From an uncultured Lachnospiraceae bacterium (lineage in GTDB: Bacteria > Bacillota > Clostridia > Lachnospirales > Lachnospiraceae): a stretch of 47,002 bases of DNA. The stretch covers positions 1 to 47,002 of the forward strand of contig CAJUPI010000020.1 in the NCBI GenBank assembly GCA_910588125.1. Direction: 5' to 3'. Within the stretch, counting starts at the first letter, position 1, and each line of letters begins with the position of its first letter. Under the pieces are notes generated by a model. That model was not told the origin of the DNA. It was given only the letters and a program-made list of their open reading frames with translations, and did no database searches. Shown here in pieces: positions 22,198 through 31,315 of the stretch. Made by a program: the position numbers and the translations under genes.

Positions 22198-22495
22198 CCG
22201 CCATTTTTAGAATTTTCAGGTTGAGAACTCGGCCATTTGCGCGGTGTTTGCTATAACATTCGGGTATTTGATTCATGTAATTGTAAATATGAAAATCTGA
22301 TGAAGCTCTTGACATTGAAAAGGGATTGGGGCATAATATGTTGTGTGATATTTGGGAGAGGGGATGTTTTTGGCGTGCCCGAATGTATCCTGAATACTGT
22401 ATACATTTAAAAAAATGCAGAGTTGGAAAAGAAAACCTATTGAAAAAGACTAGTATATAGCGGAAAATAAAAAAGTGAAAGGGAGAACAAAAGTT
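22198..22495. other. Control region and long leader of the flagellar operon
   Basis: This stretch of about 300 bases has no gene. It contains the sigma-A promoter at 22309-22337 and then a leader of about 150 bases. The leader holds an inverted ATGTAT...ATACAT pair near 22383-22406 and several GGA-rich sites, including the AAAGGGAG ribosome binding site of flgB. No SigD box and no c-di-GMP riboswitch core were seen. Confidence 0.5.
22309..22337 (+). promoter_or_regulatory. Sigma-A type promoter of the flagellar operon
   Basis: A perfect TTGACA (22309-22314) and CATAAT (22332-22337) are 17 bases apart, about 155 bases before flgB. This fits the early, sigma-A-driven transcription of Firmicutes fla/che operons that include sigD. 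Confidence 0.75.
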
Positions 22496-22888
22496 ATGGA
22501 AGCGATTTATGGAAACGGCGTCGCTCTGTCGGAAAAGGTTCTTGATTATTTGTGGGGAAGACAGACGGTATCGCTGAATAATGTTGCGAATGTGGATACT
22601 CCGGGATTCAAATCCCAGTATGTAACTTTTGAAGAAGAGATGAGCCGGCGCCTGGCCCATGCCAGCGAGACGGCGAAGGCCCCAAGGCGGGCGGTATCAC
22701 ATGCCATAGAATCGTCCAAAGCCAGCTTGAATACGACCTGGACGGAGTCCAGCCGGCTTGATGGCAATAACGTGGATATGGATCAGGAACAGGTCGAGAT
22801 TGTACGGACCGCATATCAGTATCAGTACATGTTGAATTCGCTCACAAATGATATTAATCGCTTAAGAACTGCGGCGAAGACTTTCTAA
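22496..22888 (+). CDS. flgB: Flagellar basal-body rod protein FlgB
   Basis: FlgB is a proximal rod subunit of the flagellar axial structure, exported by the flagellar type III system. The 130-residue protein has the rod-protein N-terminal signature ALSEKVLDYLWGRQTVSLNNVANVDTPGFKSQYV and the C-terminal helix VDMDQEQVEIVRTAYQYQYM...NDINRLRTA. The frame could begin at a GTG at 22475, but the ATG at 22496 lies at a suitable distance from AAAGGGAG. It is the first gene of the operon. flgC, its usual neighbour, is not next to it; fliE is. Confidence 0.95.
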   Translation: MEAIYGNGVALSEKVLDYLWGRQTVSLNNVANVDTPGFKSQYVTFEEEMSRRLAHASETAKAPRRAVSHAIESSKASLNTTWTESSRLDGNNVDMDQEQVEIVRTAYQYQYMLNSLTNDINRLRTAAKTF

Positions 22889-22926
22889 CAATAAACAGGG
22901 AATGAAGATAGGAAAGAGAGGATATT

Positions 22927-23247
22927 ATGGAAGGAGCAGCATTTATTGTACCTATGATACCATGGGGGAATATCGGTGTCAATGATCTGAATCAGACACA
23001 AAATGCGCCGACAGTGAGCGCGGAGGCATCTTTGTTCAAGGATATTTTCAAAAATACGATAGAACAGGTGCAGGAAACACAGGCGGACGTAGAACATAAG
23101 CAATATTTGCTGGCTACCGGGCAGTTGGATGATGCCCATACGCTTCCGATTGCAGAGGCGAAAGCGGGCTTGGCAGTGGATGTGATGATTGGTTTGCGCA
23201 ATAAGACATTAGAAGCATATAATGAATTGATAAAGATTAATGTCTGA
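22927..23247 (+). CDS. fliE: Flagellar hook-basal body complex protein FliE
   Basis: FliE joins the MS ring to the rod and is one of the first exported subunits. The 106-residue product has the standard length and the conserved C-terminal half: FKDIFKNTIEQVQETQADVEHKQYLLATGQLDDAHTL in pattern, followed by VDVMIGLRNKTLEAYNEL. The N-terminus is hydrophobic and somewhat unusual (MEGAAFIVPMIPW). GAGAGGATATT precedes the ATG. It lies between flgB and fliF. Confidence 0.95.
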   Translation: MEGAAFIVPMIPWGNIGVNDLNQTQNAPTVSAEASLFKDIFKNTIEQVQETQADVEHKQYLLATGQLDDAHTLPIAEAKAGLAVDVMIGLRNKTLEAYNELIKINV

Positions 23248-23293
23248 TGGACATGGTTTGGGAATCGGTGTTTCGAGATTATTATAACAAAGG

Positions 23294-25054
23294 TTGGATA
23301 AAAAGGTGCAGAATTGGAAAGAAAGCTGGCAAAACATACCAGAAAAGACCCGTACGCTGATTAAAATAATCGCAGGGGGGACTGTCGTGATTGCCCTTGT
23401 TGCGATACTTGCATTAAATTTGGGCAAGGATAAGGATTACAGCACACTGTTTACAGGGCTGAATCAGGAAGAGGCACAGCAGGTAGTCAGCCTCCTCCAG
23501 GACGGAGGTATTGATTACCGATACAATGACAGAGAGGGCGCCATACGGGTGCCTGCATCCACGGTTGACCAGACCCGGGCGAATCTCCTGAGTCAGGGTT
23601 ATCCCAAAAGTGGCTTTACATACGATATGTACCTCAATAATACCGGTCTGATGACCACTGAGTCGGATAAAGAGCAGATTACATTATATGAGCTGCAGGA
23701 TCGGCTGGGAGCGCAGATTCGGCTTTTTGAAGGGGTACAGGATGCAAAAGTGACGATTTCTCCGGCAGGAGAGCGGCGTTTTGTGATCGGAGATGAGGCG
23801 GAAATGAGCGCCTCTGCCTCGGTAGTGGTTACTATGAAAGACGGAAGCAGTTTGACTCCGGAAAAAGCGCAGGCGGTTCGGGGGTTGATTTCTCATGCGG
23901 TTCGTGGACTGAATATCACTAATGTGGCGGTATATGATGCAGCTACGATGATTGAAGTGGGATCTGATGGCGAAAGCGGGAGCGGCGGTGTCAGCGATAT
24001 GACCAGTCTGACCAGCATGGTAGAGAGCAGTATTGCAGGCAATGTAAGACGGGTTTTGGAACAGCTTTACGGTTCTGGCAATGTCGCAGTTTCCGTAAAG
24101 GGCACCCTCAATATGGAACGTCTGATTCGCGAGACGACACAATATACCACACCGGATAAGATTGACGAGGAAGACAAGACCGGTCTTTTACATACAGAGC
24201 AGGTTTCCGATGAGAGCACGGTTTCGGCCAGCCAGGGGGCAGGGGGGCTCGTGGGAGCGGATGCCAATGCAGATATTCCCCGTTATACCAATGAGAACGG
24301 TAACGGGCAGATTAGTGACAGCTACAGCAATGCTGATGCGACGCGGGAATGGCTTTTCAATGTATTAAAAGAGCAACGGCAGATTGAGCCGGGAGTTTTG
24401 GAAGACATTTCCATCGGCGTCATGATTACGACCACCGATATGGAGTCTGTGACGCAGGAAAGCCTGTTGCGGCTGGTGGCGAATTCAGCCGGTATTCCGG
24501 TGGACGCGATTGACCAGAAAATTACGATTGTGCGGGCTCCGGGCCCGGAGGTTGAGATTCCGACACAGCCGCCGGTAGTGCCTGCAGGAGGGGTGGCAGA
24601 GCTCTTAAAGACGATACCGCTGCCGATTTTGATCGCAATTGGAGCCGGGATTCTGTTGTTGTTGCTGCTGTTGATTCTGCTGCTTCTTAAGTCCGGACGT
24701 AAGAAGAAGGAAGAAGTGGTGATGGCGGGCGACGACTTTATCGACGGAGATCTGCCGGTCGACGAGCTTCTGCCGGAGCCGGGTGAAGAGACCGGGCTGA
24801 TGGCTGGCGAGGGCGGCGAGATGCCAGGGATGGATGGCATGCCGGAGGAAGAAGAGGAAGAGGACGAATTCGCTAAAAACGAGGAGATTCTTAATCTCCG
24901 TATGCAGCGTAGCCTGCGGTTGAAGCAGAATATTTCAGAGTTTGTGGATCAAAACCCGCAGATTGCGGCGAAGCTGGTGCAGAGCTGGCTTAGTGGAGAG
25001 GAGGAAATGGGCGATGGCGCAAAGCATAGAGGAGCTCGAAAGCAGTCTCGATAA
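23294..25054 (+). CDS. fliF: Flagellar MS-ring protein FliF
   Basis: FliF forms the membrane MS ring that carries rod, export gate and C ring. The 586-residue product has a first membrane helix (about 22-44, IAGGTVVIALVAILALNLG), a periplasm-facing YscJ-type region and a Ser/Gly-rich middle (around 225). A second long helix (about 440-470, IPLPILIAIGAGILLLLLL) is followed by an acidic cytoplasmic tail. The last 50 residues (LRLKQNISEFVDQNPQIAAKLVQSWL) are the FliG-binding motif. The start is uncertain: a TTG at 23294 or a GTG at 23306, neither with an ideal ribosome binding site. The end overlaps fliG by 41 bases. Confidence 0.95.
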   Translation: MDKKVQNWKESWQNIPEKTRTLIKIIAGGTVVIALVAILALNLGKDKDYSTLFTGLNQEEAQQVVSLLQDGGIDYRYNDREGAIRVPASTVDQTRANLLSQGYPKSGFTYDMYLNNTGLMTTESDKEQITLYELQDRLGAQIRLFEGVQDAKVTISPAGERRFVIGDEAEMSASASVVVTMKDGSSLTPEKAQAVRGLISHAVRGLNITNVAVYDAATMIEVGSDGESGSGGVSDMTSLTSMVESSIAGNVRRVLEQLYGSGNVAVSVKGTLNMERLIRETTQYTTPDKIDEEDKTGLLHTEQVSDESTVSASQGAGGLVGADANADIPRYTNENGNGQISDSYSNADATREWLFNVLKEQRQIEPGVLEDISIGVMITTTDMESVTQESLLRLVANSAGIPVDAIDQKITIVRAPGPEVEIPTQPPVVPAGGVAELLKTIPLPILIAIGAGILLLLLLLILLLLKSGRKKKEEVVMAGDDFIDGDLPVDELLPEPGEETGLMAGEGGEMPGMDGMPEEEEEEDEFAKNEEILNLRMQRSLRLKQNISEFVDQNPQIAAKLVQSWLSGEEEMGDGAKHRGARKQSR

Positions 25055-26072
25055 GCAGGATACAGAACCGATAACAGATCCCAGAAGCAAAGCGGCGCTG
25101 GTGGTAGTTTCCCTGGGAGCGGATCGCGCTTCTCAGATATATAAGTATTTGAGCGAGCAGGAGATTGAAGACCTGACTTATGAGGTCGCGAAGCTGGGCA
25201 AAACCGGCAATACTCAAGTAGAGGCTGTTTTGGATGAGTTTTATAAGCTCTGTCTCACCCATAAGATGATGACAGACGGAGGCCTGGATTATGCCCGGAA
25301 TGTACTGGAGAAAGCATTCGGTGAGTCCACGGCCCGGAATCTGCTGGAGAAAGTATCTAAGACGCTTCAGTCCAAGCCGTTTAACTTCTTTATGAAGGGA
25401 GATCCCAAGGCTCTTCTGTCTTTGCTGCAGAATGAGCGGGCCCAGGTGATCGCTTTGATTTTGGCTTACATGGAGCCGATGCAGGCAGCCCAGATTCTGG
25501 AGGAATTGCCGGATGAGAAGCGGATCCTGACAGTGGAAAGCATGGCGCGGATGGATCGGGTGTCTCCGGAAGCGATCTCGATCGTGGAAGAAGAGATGAA
25601 GAGGAAGTTCGCTACCATTATTACCAGCGAGGACAATATGAGCCTGGGCGGTATCGATTATGTGGCAGATATGATGAATCATGTGGACCGCAGCAGCGAA
25701 CGGAAAATATTCGAAGAGCTGGATAAGCGAAATCCCGATCTGGCGCAGACAATCCGCGACAAGATGTTCGTGTTCGAGAATATTCTGGACATGGACGATC
25801 GTTCCGTACAGCGTTTCGTCCGCGATTGCGATGCCAAGGATATTGTATTTGCGCTTAAGAACGCTTCCGAGGATATGAAGGCGATATTCTTCAGCAATAT
25901 GTCGAAGCGTATGGCTGAGACGGTACGAGGCGATCTGGAGATTACAACCAATGTCAGACTGAAGGATGTGGAAGAGGCGCAGCAGCGCATTGTTAATATC
26001 ATCCGGAATCTCGAGGAGCAGGGTGAGGTGATCATTAAGAAGGGAGGCGAGGATGATAATATCATCGTCTAA
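25014..26072 (+). CDS. fliG: Flagellar motor switch protein FliG
   Basis: FliG is the rotor subunit that couples the MS ring to the stator and takes part in switching direction. The 352-residue protein has the N-terminal FliF-binding domain (SKAALVVVSLGADRASQIYKYL), the middle domain with the EHPQ-equivalent region (AYMEPMQAAQILEELP) and the charged C-terminal torque helix (DDRSVQRFVRDCDAKDIVFALK). The frame extends to 24942, but the ATG at 25014 is preceded by GGAGAGGAGG and gives the usual N-terminus. It overlaps both fliF and fliH, a sign of tight translational coupling. Confidence 0.97.
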   Translation: MAQSIEELESSLDKQDTEPITDPRSKAALVVVSLGADRASQIYKYLSEQEIEDLTYEVAKLGKTGNTQVEAVLDEFYKLCLTHKMMTDGGLDYARNVLEKAFGESTARNLLEKVSKTLQSKPFNFFMKGDPKALLSLLQNERAQVIALILAYMEPMQAAQILEELPDEKRILTVESMARMDRVSPEAISIVEEEMKRKFATIITSEDNMSLGGIDYVADMMNHVDRSSERKIFEELDKRNPDLAQTIRDKMFVFENILDMDDRSVQRFVRDCDAKDIVFALKNASEDMKAIFFSNMSKRMAETVRGDLEITTNVRLKDVEEAQQRIVNIIRNLEEQGEVIIKKGGEDDNIIV

Positions 26073-26961
26073 AAGGATCATTAAGCGCCCGGATACAGCA
26101 GAAAAGTATAGCATTGAACGATATATCCCACCGGTGGAGCTGGCTGTCAGCAGCCGGGAGCCGGTTCAAAGGAAACCGTCTTTTCCCCAATATAAAAAAG
26201 ACGGAGACGTAAAAAAGGAGGAGCAGCCGTCGGAAGAAATGGTTGTTCCGGTATTTGAAGAGCAGGAGAACATTCTGCTGGAGATGCCCGGGGAATATGA
26301 ACCGGAACCCGATCCGGCATTGGCGCTTTTGGAACAAAAGAAGCAGGAAGCCGAGGAGCTTGTGGAGACGGCCAGAAAGGAAGCAGCCCGGATTTTGGAA
26401 GACGCTGCTGCCCGGGCGGAGAAGGAGCAGGAACAGGCCCGGGAGGCGGGCATTCGGGAAGGTTACGAAAGTGGTTACCGCGAGGGCCGGGAAAAGGCGG
26501 AAGCAGAATGCCGGAAAGAATTTGAAGAGACTTTACACTCGTTTCAGGAAGACATGCGGCAAGCATTGCGTTCAGTGGAGACGGCCAAGGAGCATTGTGT
26601 TAAAAATTATCTGGAGGAACTTAAGGATTGTGCGGTAGCTGTGGGTGAAAAGGTAATCCACATCAGCCTGCGATCCAGTGGCGAAGTGATCAAACAAATG
26701 ATTATCTCCGCCACGGAGAAATTAAAAAAGACGGCCTGGGTTAAGATTTATATTGACAAATGTGATTACGATATGATGATGAAGGCGGATGCCGACATTT
26801 TAGACGAGCTCTCCCATCTTTCAGACAATATTAAATTCATTGTGATGGATAAGGAAGAGCGAGGAAACTGTATTATTGAGATGCCTGAGGAAATAGTGGA
26901 CGTAAGTGTGAATACACAGATTGAGAATATTAAGGATATATTAGAGAATGTAAGAGTATAG
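26053..26961 (+). CDS. fliH: Flagellar assembly protein FliH
   Basis: FliH binds the export ATPase FliI, regulates it and brings it to the export gate. The 302-residue protein has a variable N-terminus rich in Pro and Glu, then a long coiled coil (about 95-150) with Gly-containing repeats (REAGIREGYESGYREGREKA) typical of FliH. The C-terminal domain (about 180-302) resembles the peripheral-stalk subunit of V/F-type ATPases. The ATG overlaps the last 20 bases of fliG and sits behind GGGAGGCGAGG. Sequence similarity in this family is low; the assignment rests on pattern and on the fliG-fliI context. Confidence 0.92.
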   Translation: MIISSSKRIIKRPDTAEKYSIERYIPPVELAVSSREPVQRKPSFPQYKKDGDVKKEEQPSEEMVVPVFEEQENILLEMPGEYEPEPDPALALLEQKKQEAEELVETARKEAARILEDAAARAEKEQEQAREAGIREGYESGYREGREKAEAECRKEFEETLHSFQEDMRQALRSVETAKEHCVKNYLEELKDCAVAVGEKVIHISLRSSGEVIKQMIISATEKLKKTAWVKIYIDKCDYDMMMKADADILDELSHLSDNIKFIVMDKEERGNCIIEMPEEIVDVSVNTQIENIKDILENVRV

Positions 26962-26970
26962 GAGTTGTAT

Positions 26971-28272
26971 ATGTATGAGAAGATTCCTGCTCTGATCAAC
27001 AAGTCAGAGACGATCGGCCATATTGGAAAAATTGAAAATGTGGTAGGTATGTCCATGGAGGCATCTGGCGGCCGTTCCAGTATTGGCGATATTGTAATGA
27101 TCTACAATGAGGAGCAAAACCGGCAGATGCCGGCGGAGGTAGTGGGCTTTAAGGATGGCAGGATTCAGCTCATGACATATGAGGCTACAAGTGGTATTGC
27201 TTCCGGAAGCTTTGTGCGCAATACCAGGCGCCGTCTCAAGGTGCCGGTGGGCGATTTTCTGAGGGGAAGGATTATCAATGCTTTGGGAGAGCCGATGGAC
27301 GGCGGAGAGGGGTTCCCTTCGAACCGCCATTATACTGTCAGCAGCCCTTATATCAATCCTCTGAACCGGCCGCCGATCCGGGAAAGGCTGGAGTTTGGAG
27401 TGAAGGCCATTGATGGCTTGAACACGATAGGCAAGGGACAGAGAATCGGTATTTTCGCCGGTTCGGGAGTGGGAAAGAGTACTTTGATGGGCATGATTGC
27501 CAAGAATGTAAAGACAGACATCAATGTGATCGCTCTGGTAGGTGAGCGTGGACGTGAGGTGTTGGAATTCATTGAGAAAGATCTGGGCGAAGAGGGCATG
27601 AAGCGTTCCGTGCTGGTGGTCGCCACTTCGGATCAGCCAGCAATGCTCCGTATGAAGTGCCCGTTGGTGGCGACGACAATTGCAGAATATTTTAAGGATC
27701 AGGGTTATGATGTGCTCCTGATGATGGATTCTCTCACCCGTTATGCGATGGCGCAGCGGGAGATCGGACTTGCCATTGGCGAGCCGCCCATCGCCAGGGG
27801 CTATACGCCGTCCATATATGCGGAATTCCCCAAGCTTTTGGAGCGCAGCGGGAATTTTGGCAAGGGTTCCATCACGGGAGTATATACGGTACTGGTGGAA
27901 GGGGATGACACGAATGAACCAATTTCTGATACGGTCCGCGGTATTCTGGATGGCCATATAGTTCTCAGCCGTCAGCTTGCGAATGAAAATCACTTTCCGG
28001 CGATTGATATCGGCGCCAGTATTTCACGTTTGATGGTGGAAATCGTTTCTGAGGAACATCAACAAATCGCTTCCCGGCTGCGAAATCTTTTGGGGTTGTA
28101 TCAAAAGAATGCCGATCTGATTTCTATCGGCGCATATAAGAGAGGAGTCAATCCGGCCCTGGATGAGGCGGTTTCTAAAATAAACGATATCAATGCATTT
28201 TTACAGCAGGGAATTAACGAGCGTTTCAGTTATGAGGAAACGCTGCAATATATCCGATCGATTGTTGGCTGA
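26971..28272 (+). CDS. fliI: Flagellum-specific ATPase FliI
   Basis: FliI is the cytoplasmic hexameric ATPase that energises unloading of export substrates at the flagellar type III gate. The 433-residue protein shows the Walker A motif AGSGVGKST (163-171), Walker B in DVLLMMDSLTRYA, and the FliI signature AQREIGLAIGEPPIARGYTPS. A TTG at 26965 could extend it by two codons; the ATG at 26971 is preferred because AGGAG lies six bases before it. It belongs to the fliH-fliI-fliJ export subcomplex. Confidence 0.97.
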   Translation: MYEKIPALINKSETIGHIGKIENVVGMSMEASGGRSSIGDIVMIYNEEQNRQMPAEVVGFKDGRIQLMTYEATSGIASGSFVRNTRRRLKVPVGDFLRGRIINALGEPMDGGEGFPSNRHYTVSSPYINPLNRPPIRERLEFGVKAIDGLNTIGKGQRIGIFAGSGVGKSTLMGMIAKNVKTDINVIALVGERGREVLEFIEKDLGEEGMKRSVLVVATSDQPAMLRMKCPLVATTIAEYFKDQGYDVLLMMDSLTRYAMAQREIGLAIGEPPIARGYTPSIYAEFPKLLERSGNFGKGSITGVYTVLVEGDDTNEPISDTVRGILDGHIVLSRQLANENHFPAIDIGASISRLMVEIVSEEHQQIASRLRNLLGLYQKNADLISIGAYKRGVNPALDEAVSKINDINAFLQQGINERFSYEETLQYIRSIVG

Positions 28273-28289
28273 CTCTGGAGGATAGAAAA

Positions 28290-28760
28290 GTGAAAAAATT
28301 TCAATACAGGCTGGAGACGGTTCTGGCGTATAAGACACAGGTGTTGGATAATTTAAAAACCGAGCATGCTACCATAATGCAAAATGTAAACCGCAAGCAG
28401 GAAGAGATACTTGGCCTGCATCAGGAGCTGAACGGTTATGAAAGCCAGTTCGATCAGGCCAAAGAACAGGGAACGAGTATTGAAAATTATCGGTTGTTTG
28501 ACATGTGTATCGGACGTATGGAAGAGATTATCGATACGGAAAAGGAACATTTGAAAGTCCTCCGCAAGCAGGAAGATGCGAAGAAGCAGGAGGTTATCAG
28601 TGCGAAAGTGGATACATCCCGTTATGAAAAGTTGAAGGAGAAGAAGACGGTGGAATATCAGCGGGCAGTGGCGAAAGCGGACGAATTATTTGTAGAAGAG
28701 TTTGTCTCGGGCACAGCCCTGCGCCAGAGGCAGCAGTATCAGCGACAGCACAGGGGATAA
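28290..28760 (+). CDS. fliJ: Flagellar export protein FliJ
   Basis: FliJ is the central-stalk-like coiled-coil protein of the flagellar export ATPase complex. The 156-residue product is almost entirely helical and charged, begins with the typical KKFQYRLETVLAYK segment and has the usual length. It starts with GTG behind GGAGGATAG. Similarity in this family is weak, so the position directly after fliI is a large part of the evidence. Confidence 0.92.
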   Translation: MKKFQYRLETVLAYKTQVLDNLKTEHATIMQNVNRKQEEILGLHQELNGYESQFDQAKEQGTSIENYRLFDMCIGRMEEIIDTEKEHLKVLRKQEDAKKQEVISAKVDTSRYEKLKEKKTVEYQRAVAKADELFVEEFVSGTALRQRQQYQRQHRG

Positions 28761-28789
28761 AGAAAATGTAAGAAATATGTCGTGGAAAG

Positions 28790-28818
28790 TAGAATTTTAG
28801 ATATGATTGTGTTATAAT
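28790..28818 (+). promoter_or_regulatory. Possible internal promoter before fliK
   Basis: A perfect TATAAT (28813-28818) has only a weak -35 (TAGAAT, 28790-28795) at 17 bases. It sits in the 123-base gap between fliJ and fliK, an unusually large gap for this operon. A small hairpin (ACAGC 28832-28836 with GCTGT 28842-28846) follows. Confidence 0.35.
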
Positions 28819-28883
28819 TGATAGGATAGTCACAGCTTATAGCTGTTGATTATAGATATTATAATAGAGAAAGGAGGAATTCA

Positions 28884-30143
28884 GTGGAAGGAGCAGTGAA
28901 GGTTCCAAGTATGGCTTCGGTGAAGATGGCTGCGAAGGAGCGCCCAGTGGCCCAGAAAACGTCGGTTGAAAACAATGGTTTTACAACGCTTTTGCAGATT
29001 AAAAAGGATGCGGTAAAGGATAGCGAGCCGGAGAAGACGAACGGGACAGAGGGTAAAAAGCCGATTGAGAAGCCGGAAACAAAATCCGCCGGAAACAAAA
29101 AGGAGGATTTAAAAGGGCAACCGGAGGAATCCCAGGATCTTCCGGAACAGCTGGAAGCTCTGGAAAAGGCGGCGTTGCAACTGGCGGCAGCCCAGATGGT
29201 AGTGATGGTTTCTGAAGAGCCGGTGCCAGGTGAAACGGAGAATATCGGTGAGATTGGACTGACGGTAGCCGGGGAACAGCCGGAGAATATGCCGGTACTG
29301 CAAGAAGCCCTGCTACAGGAACAACCGGCGGCGGAGCAAATACCGGCGGGACAATTATTACAAGAAGGGCAAGCGATGCAAAAACAACCCGGACAGAAAC
29401 AGCTCGAACAGGAACAGTTGGTACAGCCAGAGAAGATTGAGATGGAAAAGCCGGTTGAAAGGGATGCAGCCATTCAGGAACAACCAGCTAAAGAAGTGAA
29501 CGAAGAAAAACAGAATTTGCAGGTTGTCCGGACATCGGTGACAACGAAAGAAGATTTGCCGAAGGCGGAGGTTAAGACGGACAGCCGCGGGCAGGAGAGT
29601 CAGGAAGATTTTTCTGGTTTAGAGAGAAGGCAGATGCAGGAGGGCGAAGGGCAGCAGATAACCGGAGCATTTCGGGTTTCAGGCCAGCCGGAGCCGTTGT
29701 TCCAGGAGGCAAAACGGATGGAGACAATGCCATTGAGGACGGCGCCGGATACATTGCCGCAGGATTTGGGTAAGACATTGGCCACCAGACTGCCGGAAGC
29801 AGGGCGGACATTGACCGTGGAGCTGGAACCGGCGTCTCTGGGTAAGCTGACCATTCGGATGACGTATGAAGCAGGCCGGGCAGCCGTATCGATTTTGGCA
29901 ACGAATCCCCGGACATTGGAGATTCTCAGCGAGAAGGCGACGGAGATTGCTTCGATTTTGGAGGAGAAGACCGGACAGGAGACGGTGATTCTCACGCAGC
30001 GTCCTCAGGAACAAGAAGAATATCAGGAAAACAAGCAGGGAGGCAACGCCCGGGAAGACCAGGGACAGAGCGAGCGGCGGGGAGAAGAGCATCACGCAAA
30101 CAGCGATTCCTTTGCTCAGCAGTTGAGACTGGGGCTGGTCTAG
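28884..30143 (+). CDS. fliK: Flagellar hook-length control protein FliK
   Basis: FliK is an exported ruler that measures hook length and switches export specificity through FlhB. The 419-residue protein has a long Gln/Glu/Pro-rich, low-complexity N-terminal part (about 40-260, with repeats of the EQPAAEQ and LEQEQLVQ kind). The conserved C-terminal domain (about 295-375) contains LTVELEPASLGKLTIRM, the diagnostic motif of the family. The tail is rich in Gln and charged residues. It starts with GTG behind AAGGAGG. The low-complexity part varies between species and probably sets the ruler length. Confidence 0.93.
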   Translation: MEGAVKVPSMASVKMAAKERPVAQKTSVENNGFTTLLQIKKDAVKDSEPEKTNGTEGKKPIEKPETKSAGNKKEDLKGQPEESQDLPEQLEALEKAALQLAAAQMVVMVSEEPVPGETENIGEIGLTVAGEQPENMPVLQEALLQEQPAAEQIPAGQLLQEGQAMQKQPGQKQLEQEQLVQPEKIEMEKPVERDAAIQEQPAKEVNEEKQNLQVVRTSVTTKEDLPKAEVKTDSRGQESQEDFSGLERRQMQEGEGQQITGAFRVSGQPEPLFQEAKRMETMPLRTAPDTLPQDLGKTLATRLPEAGRTLTVELEPASLGKLTIRMTYEAGRAAVSILATNPRTLEILSEKATEIASILEEKTGQETVILTQRPQEQEEYQENKQGGNAREDQGQSERRGEEHHANSDSFAQQLRLGLV

Positions 30144-30156
30144 GAAAGGAGACAGG

Positions 30157-30786
30157 ATGGCGGATTCTTTATCAGTCAGCGGAACCTCGAACCCGTATGC
30201 GACACAGTCATATACGGCAGAGGCGAATGACAGAAACACAATTACAATGACGGGATTTTTTCAGCTGCTGGCGACTCAGCTTCAGAACCAGGATATGACG
30301 AATCCCATGGACAACAGCGAGATTATGAACCAGATGACCCAGATGGCGATGGTACAATCCATGACCTCGATGACGGATGCCTTAAAGAATGTGACAAGTG
30401 TTAATACACAGACGTATGCAGCCGGGTTGGTAGGCCAGGAAGTGACGATGGCAGTAACCGAGGAGAATATCTACGGGAAAGAGCAACCGGTAGATGTCAA
30501 GTATGCGAAAGTCGAGTGGGTGAATTTCACCTCCGGAAATCCGACGATCAAGCTGGAGGATGATCCGAAGGAATATCAGCTTTCTCATCTGGTCGGTATG
30601 GGAAGAGTGCCAAATCCTTTTAAGACGGAAAGTACAGAAGGGGAAGGCGGAGAAGATGATACCGATCCAGTAGAAGGGACGAATAAGCCCGAGAATACCG
30701 ATCCGGAAAAGGATCCGGGAGCGGATACGGACTTGGAAGGGGAGCCCGGGAATGAGAATGCCAGTGCCAGAACCGCATTGATTTAG
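30157..30786 (+). CDS. flgD: Flagellar hook assembly protein FlgD
   Basis: FlgD is the temporary cap on which hook subunits polymerise. The 209-residue protein has the conserved N-terminal region with FFQLLATQLQNQDMTNPMDNSEIMNQMTQMAMVQ (written here as a pattern, residues about 34-66), then AAGLVGQEVTM. The last 60 residues are acidic and rich in Pro, Glu, Asp and Thr instead of the Tudor/FnIII-like domain of larger FlgD proteins. GAAAGGAGACAGG precedes the ATG. It sits between fliK and the flagellar operon protein as in other Firmicutes. Confidence 0.93.
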   Translation: MADSLSVSGTSNPYATQSYTAEANDRNTITMTGFFQLLATQLQNQDMTNPMDNSEIMNQMTQMAMVQSMTSMTDALKNVTSVNTQTYAAGLVGQEVTMAVTEENIYGKEQPVDVKYAKVEWVNFTSGNPTIKLEDDPKEYQLSHLVGMGRVPNPFKTESTEGEGGEDDTDPVEGTNKPENTDPEKDPGADTDLEGEPGNENASARTALI

Positions 30787-30842
30787 AAATACGGCCCGGA
30801 GGCTGACAGCGTACAGGAATGTTTTGGAAAAGAGGAGAGACT

Positions 30843-31223
30843 ATGGATGTAAATGGAATGCGTTGTTATGAGAGCGGCAGTTCCGGCATCTCCCGCCAGA
30901 ATACTACAGTACCTGGGAACGGGGGGCGTCAGGCTGAGTTTGGCCAGCTTCTTTCGGAGAAGGCAAAAGCGGGTTTGAATTTTTCCAAACATGCCACAAA
31001 GCGCTTGAACGAACGGGGAATCGCCGTAGACAATCAGCTGATGAGCGAACTGGAGCAGGCCGTGGAGGACGCCAGGAAAAAGGGCGCCCGGGATGTGGCG
31101 GTGATTGGCTCACAGGGAGTTTTTATCGTAAATGTACCAAACAACACCGTGGTGACGACCATGGGACAGCAGGATATGCGGGAACGTGTATTTACAAACA
31201 TCGACAGCGCCATCCTTTTGTAG
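30843..31223 (+). CDS. Flagellar operon protein of the small family found next to flgE
   Basis: The 126-residue product matches the short family that Firmicutes carry between flgD and flgE (the TIGR02530 type). The recognisable core is LNFSKHATKRLNERGI followed by a helical segment and DVAVIGSQGVFIVNVPNNTVVTTM. Its molecular role is not established. The first 35 residues are Ser/Gly-rich and likely disordered, as in an exported or chaperone-bound protein. The frame is open from 30819; the ATG at 30843 is chosen because of AAGAGGAGAG. Confidence 0.85.
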   Translation: MDVNGMRCYESGSSGISRQNTTVPGNGGRQAEFGQLLSEKAKAGLNFSKHATKRLNERGIAVDNQLMSELEQAVEDARKKGARDVAVIGSQGVFIVNVPNNTVVTTMGQQDMRERVFTNIDSAILL

Positions 31224-31249
31224 GCAGGACCTCGGATGAGGATGTTTCC

Positions 31250-31274
31250 CCTGCCTGCCGGACGTGCAGGCAGG
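31250..31274 (+). other. Intergenic hairpin before flgE
   Basis: CCTGCCTG (31250-31257) pairs perfectly with CAGGCAGG (31267-31274) around a 9-base loop. No T-run follows, so it is not a normal terminator. It may stabilise the flgE mRNA or serve as a processing point. Confidence 0.5.
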
Positions 31275-31315
31275 AGGGATGGCAGCAGGAAAAAGGGAAA
31301 GGAAAATAGAAAAGC

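Noticed and set aside
22338..22495. c-di-GMP riboswitch in the flagellar operon leader
   Set aside because: The conserved GEMM core and tetraloop receptor were not found in the leader.
24990..26114. 374-codon minus-strand frame opposite fliG
   Set aside because: It is an antisense shadow of fliG without start signals.
27004..27993. 329-codon minus-strand frame opposite fliI
   Set aside because: It is an antisense shadow of fliI; the real gene has all ATPase motifs.
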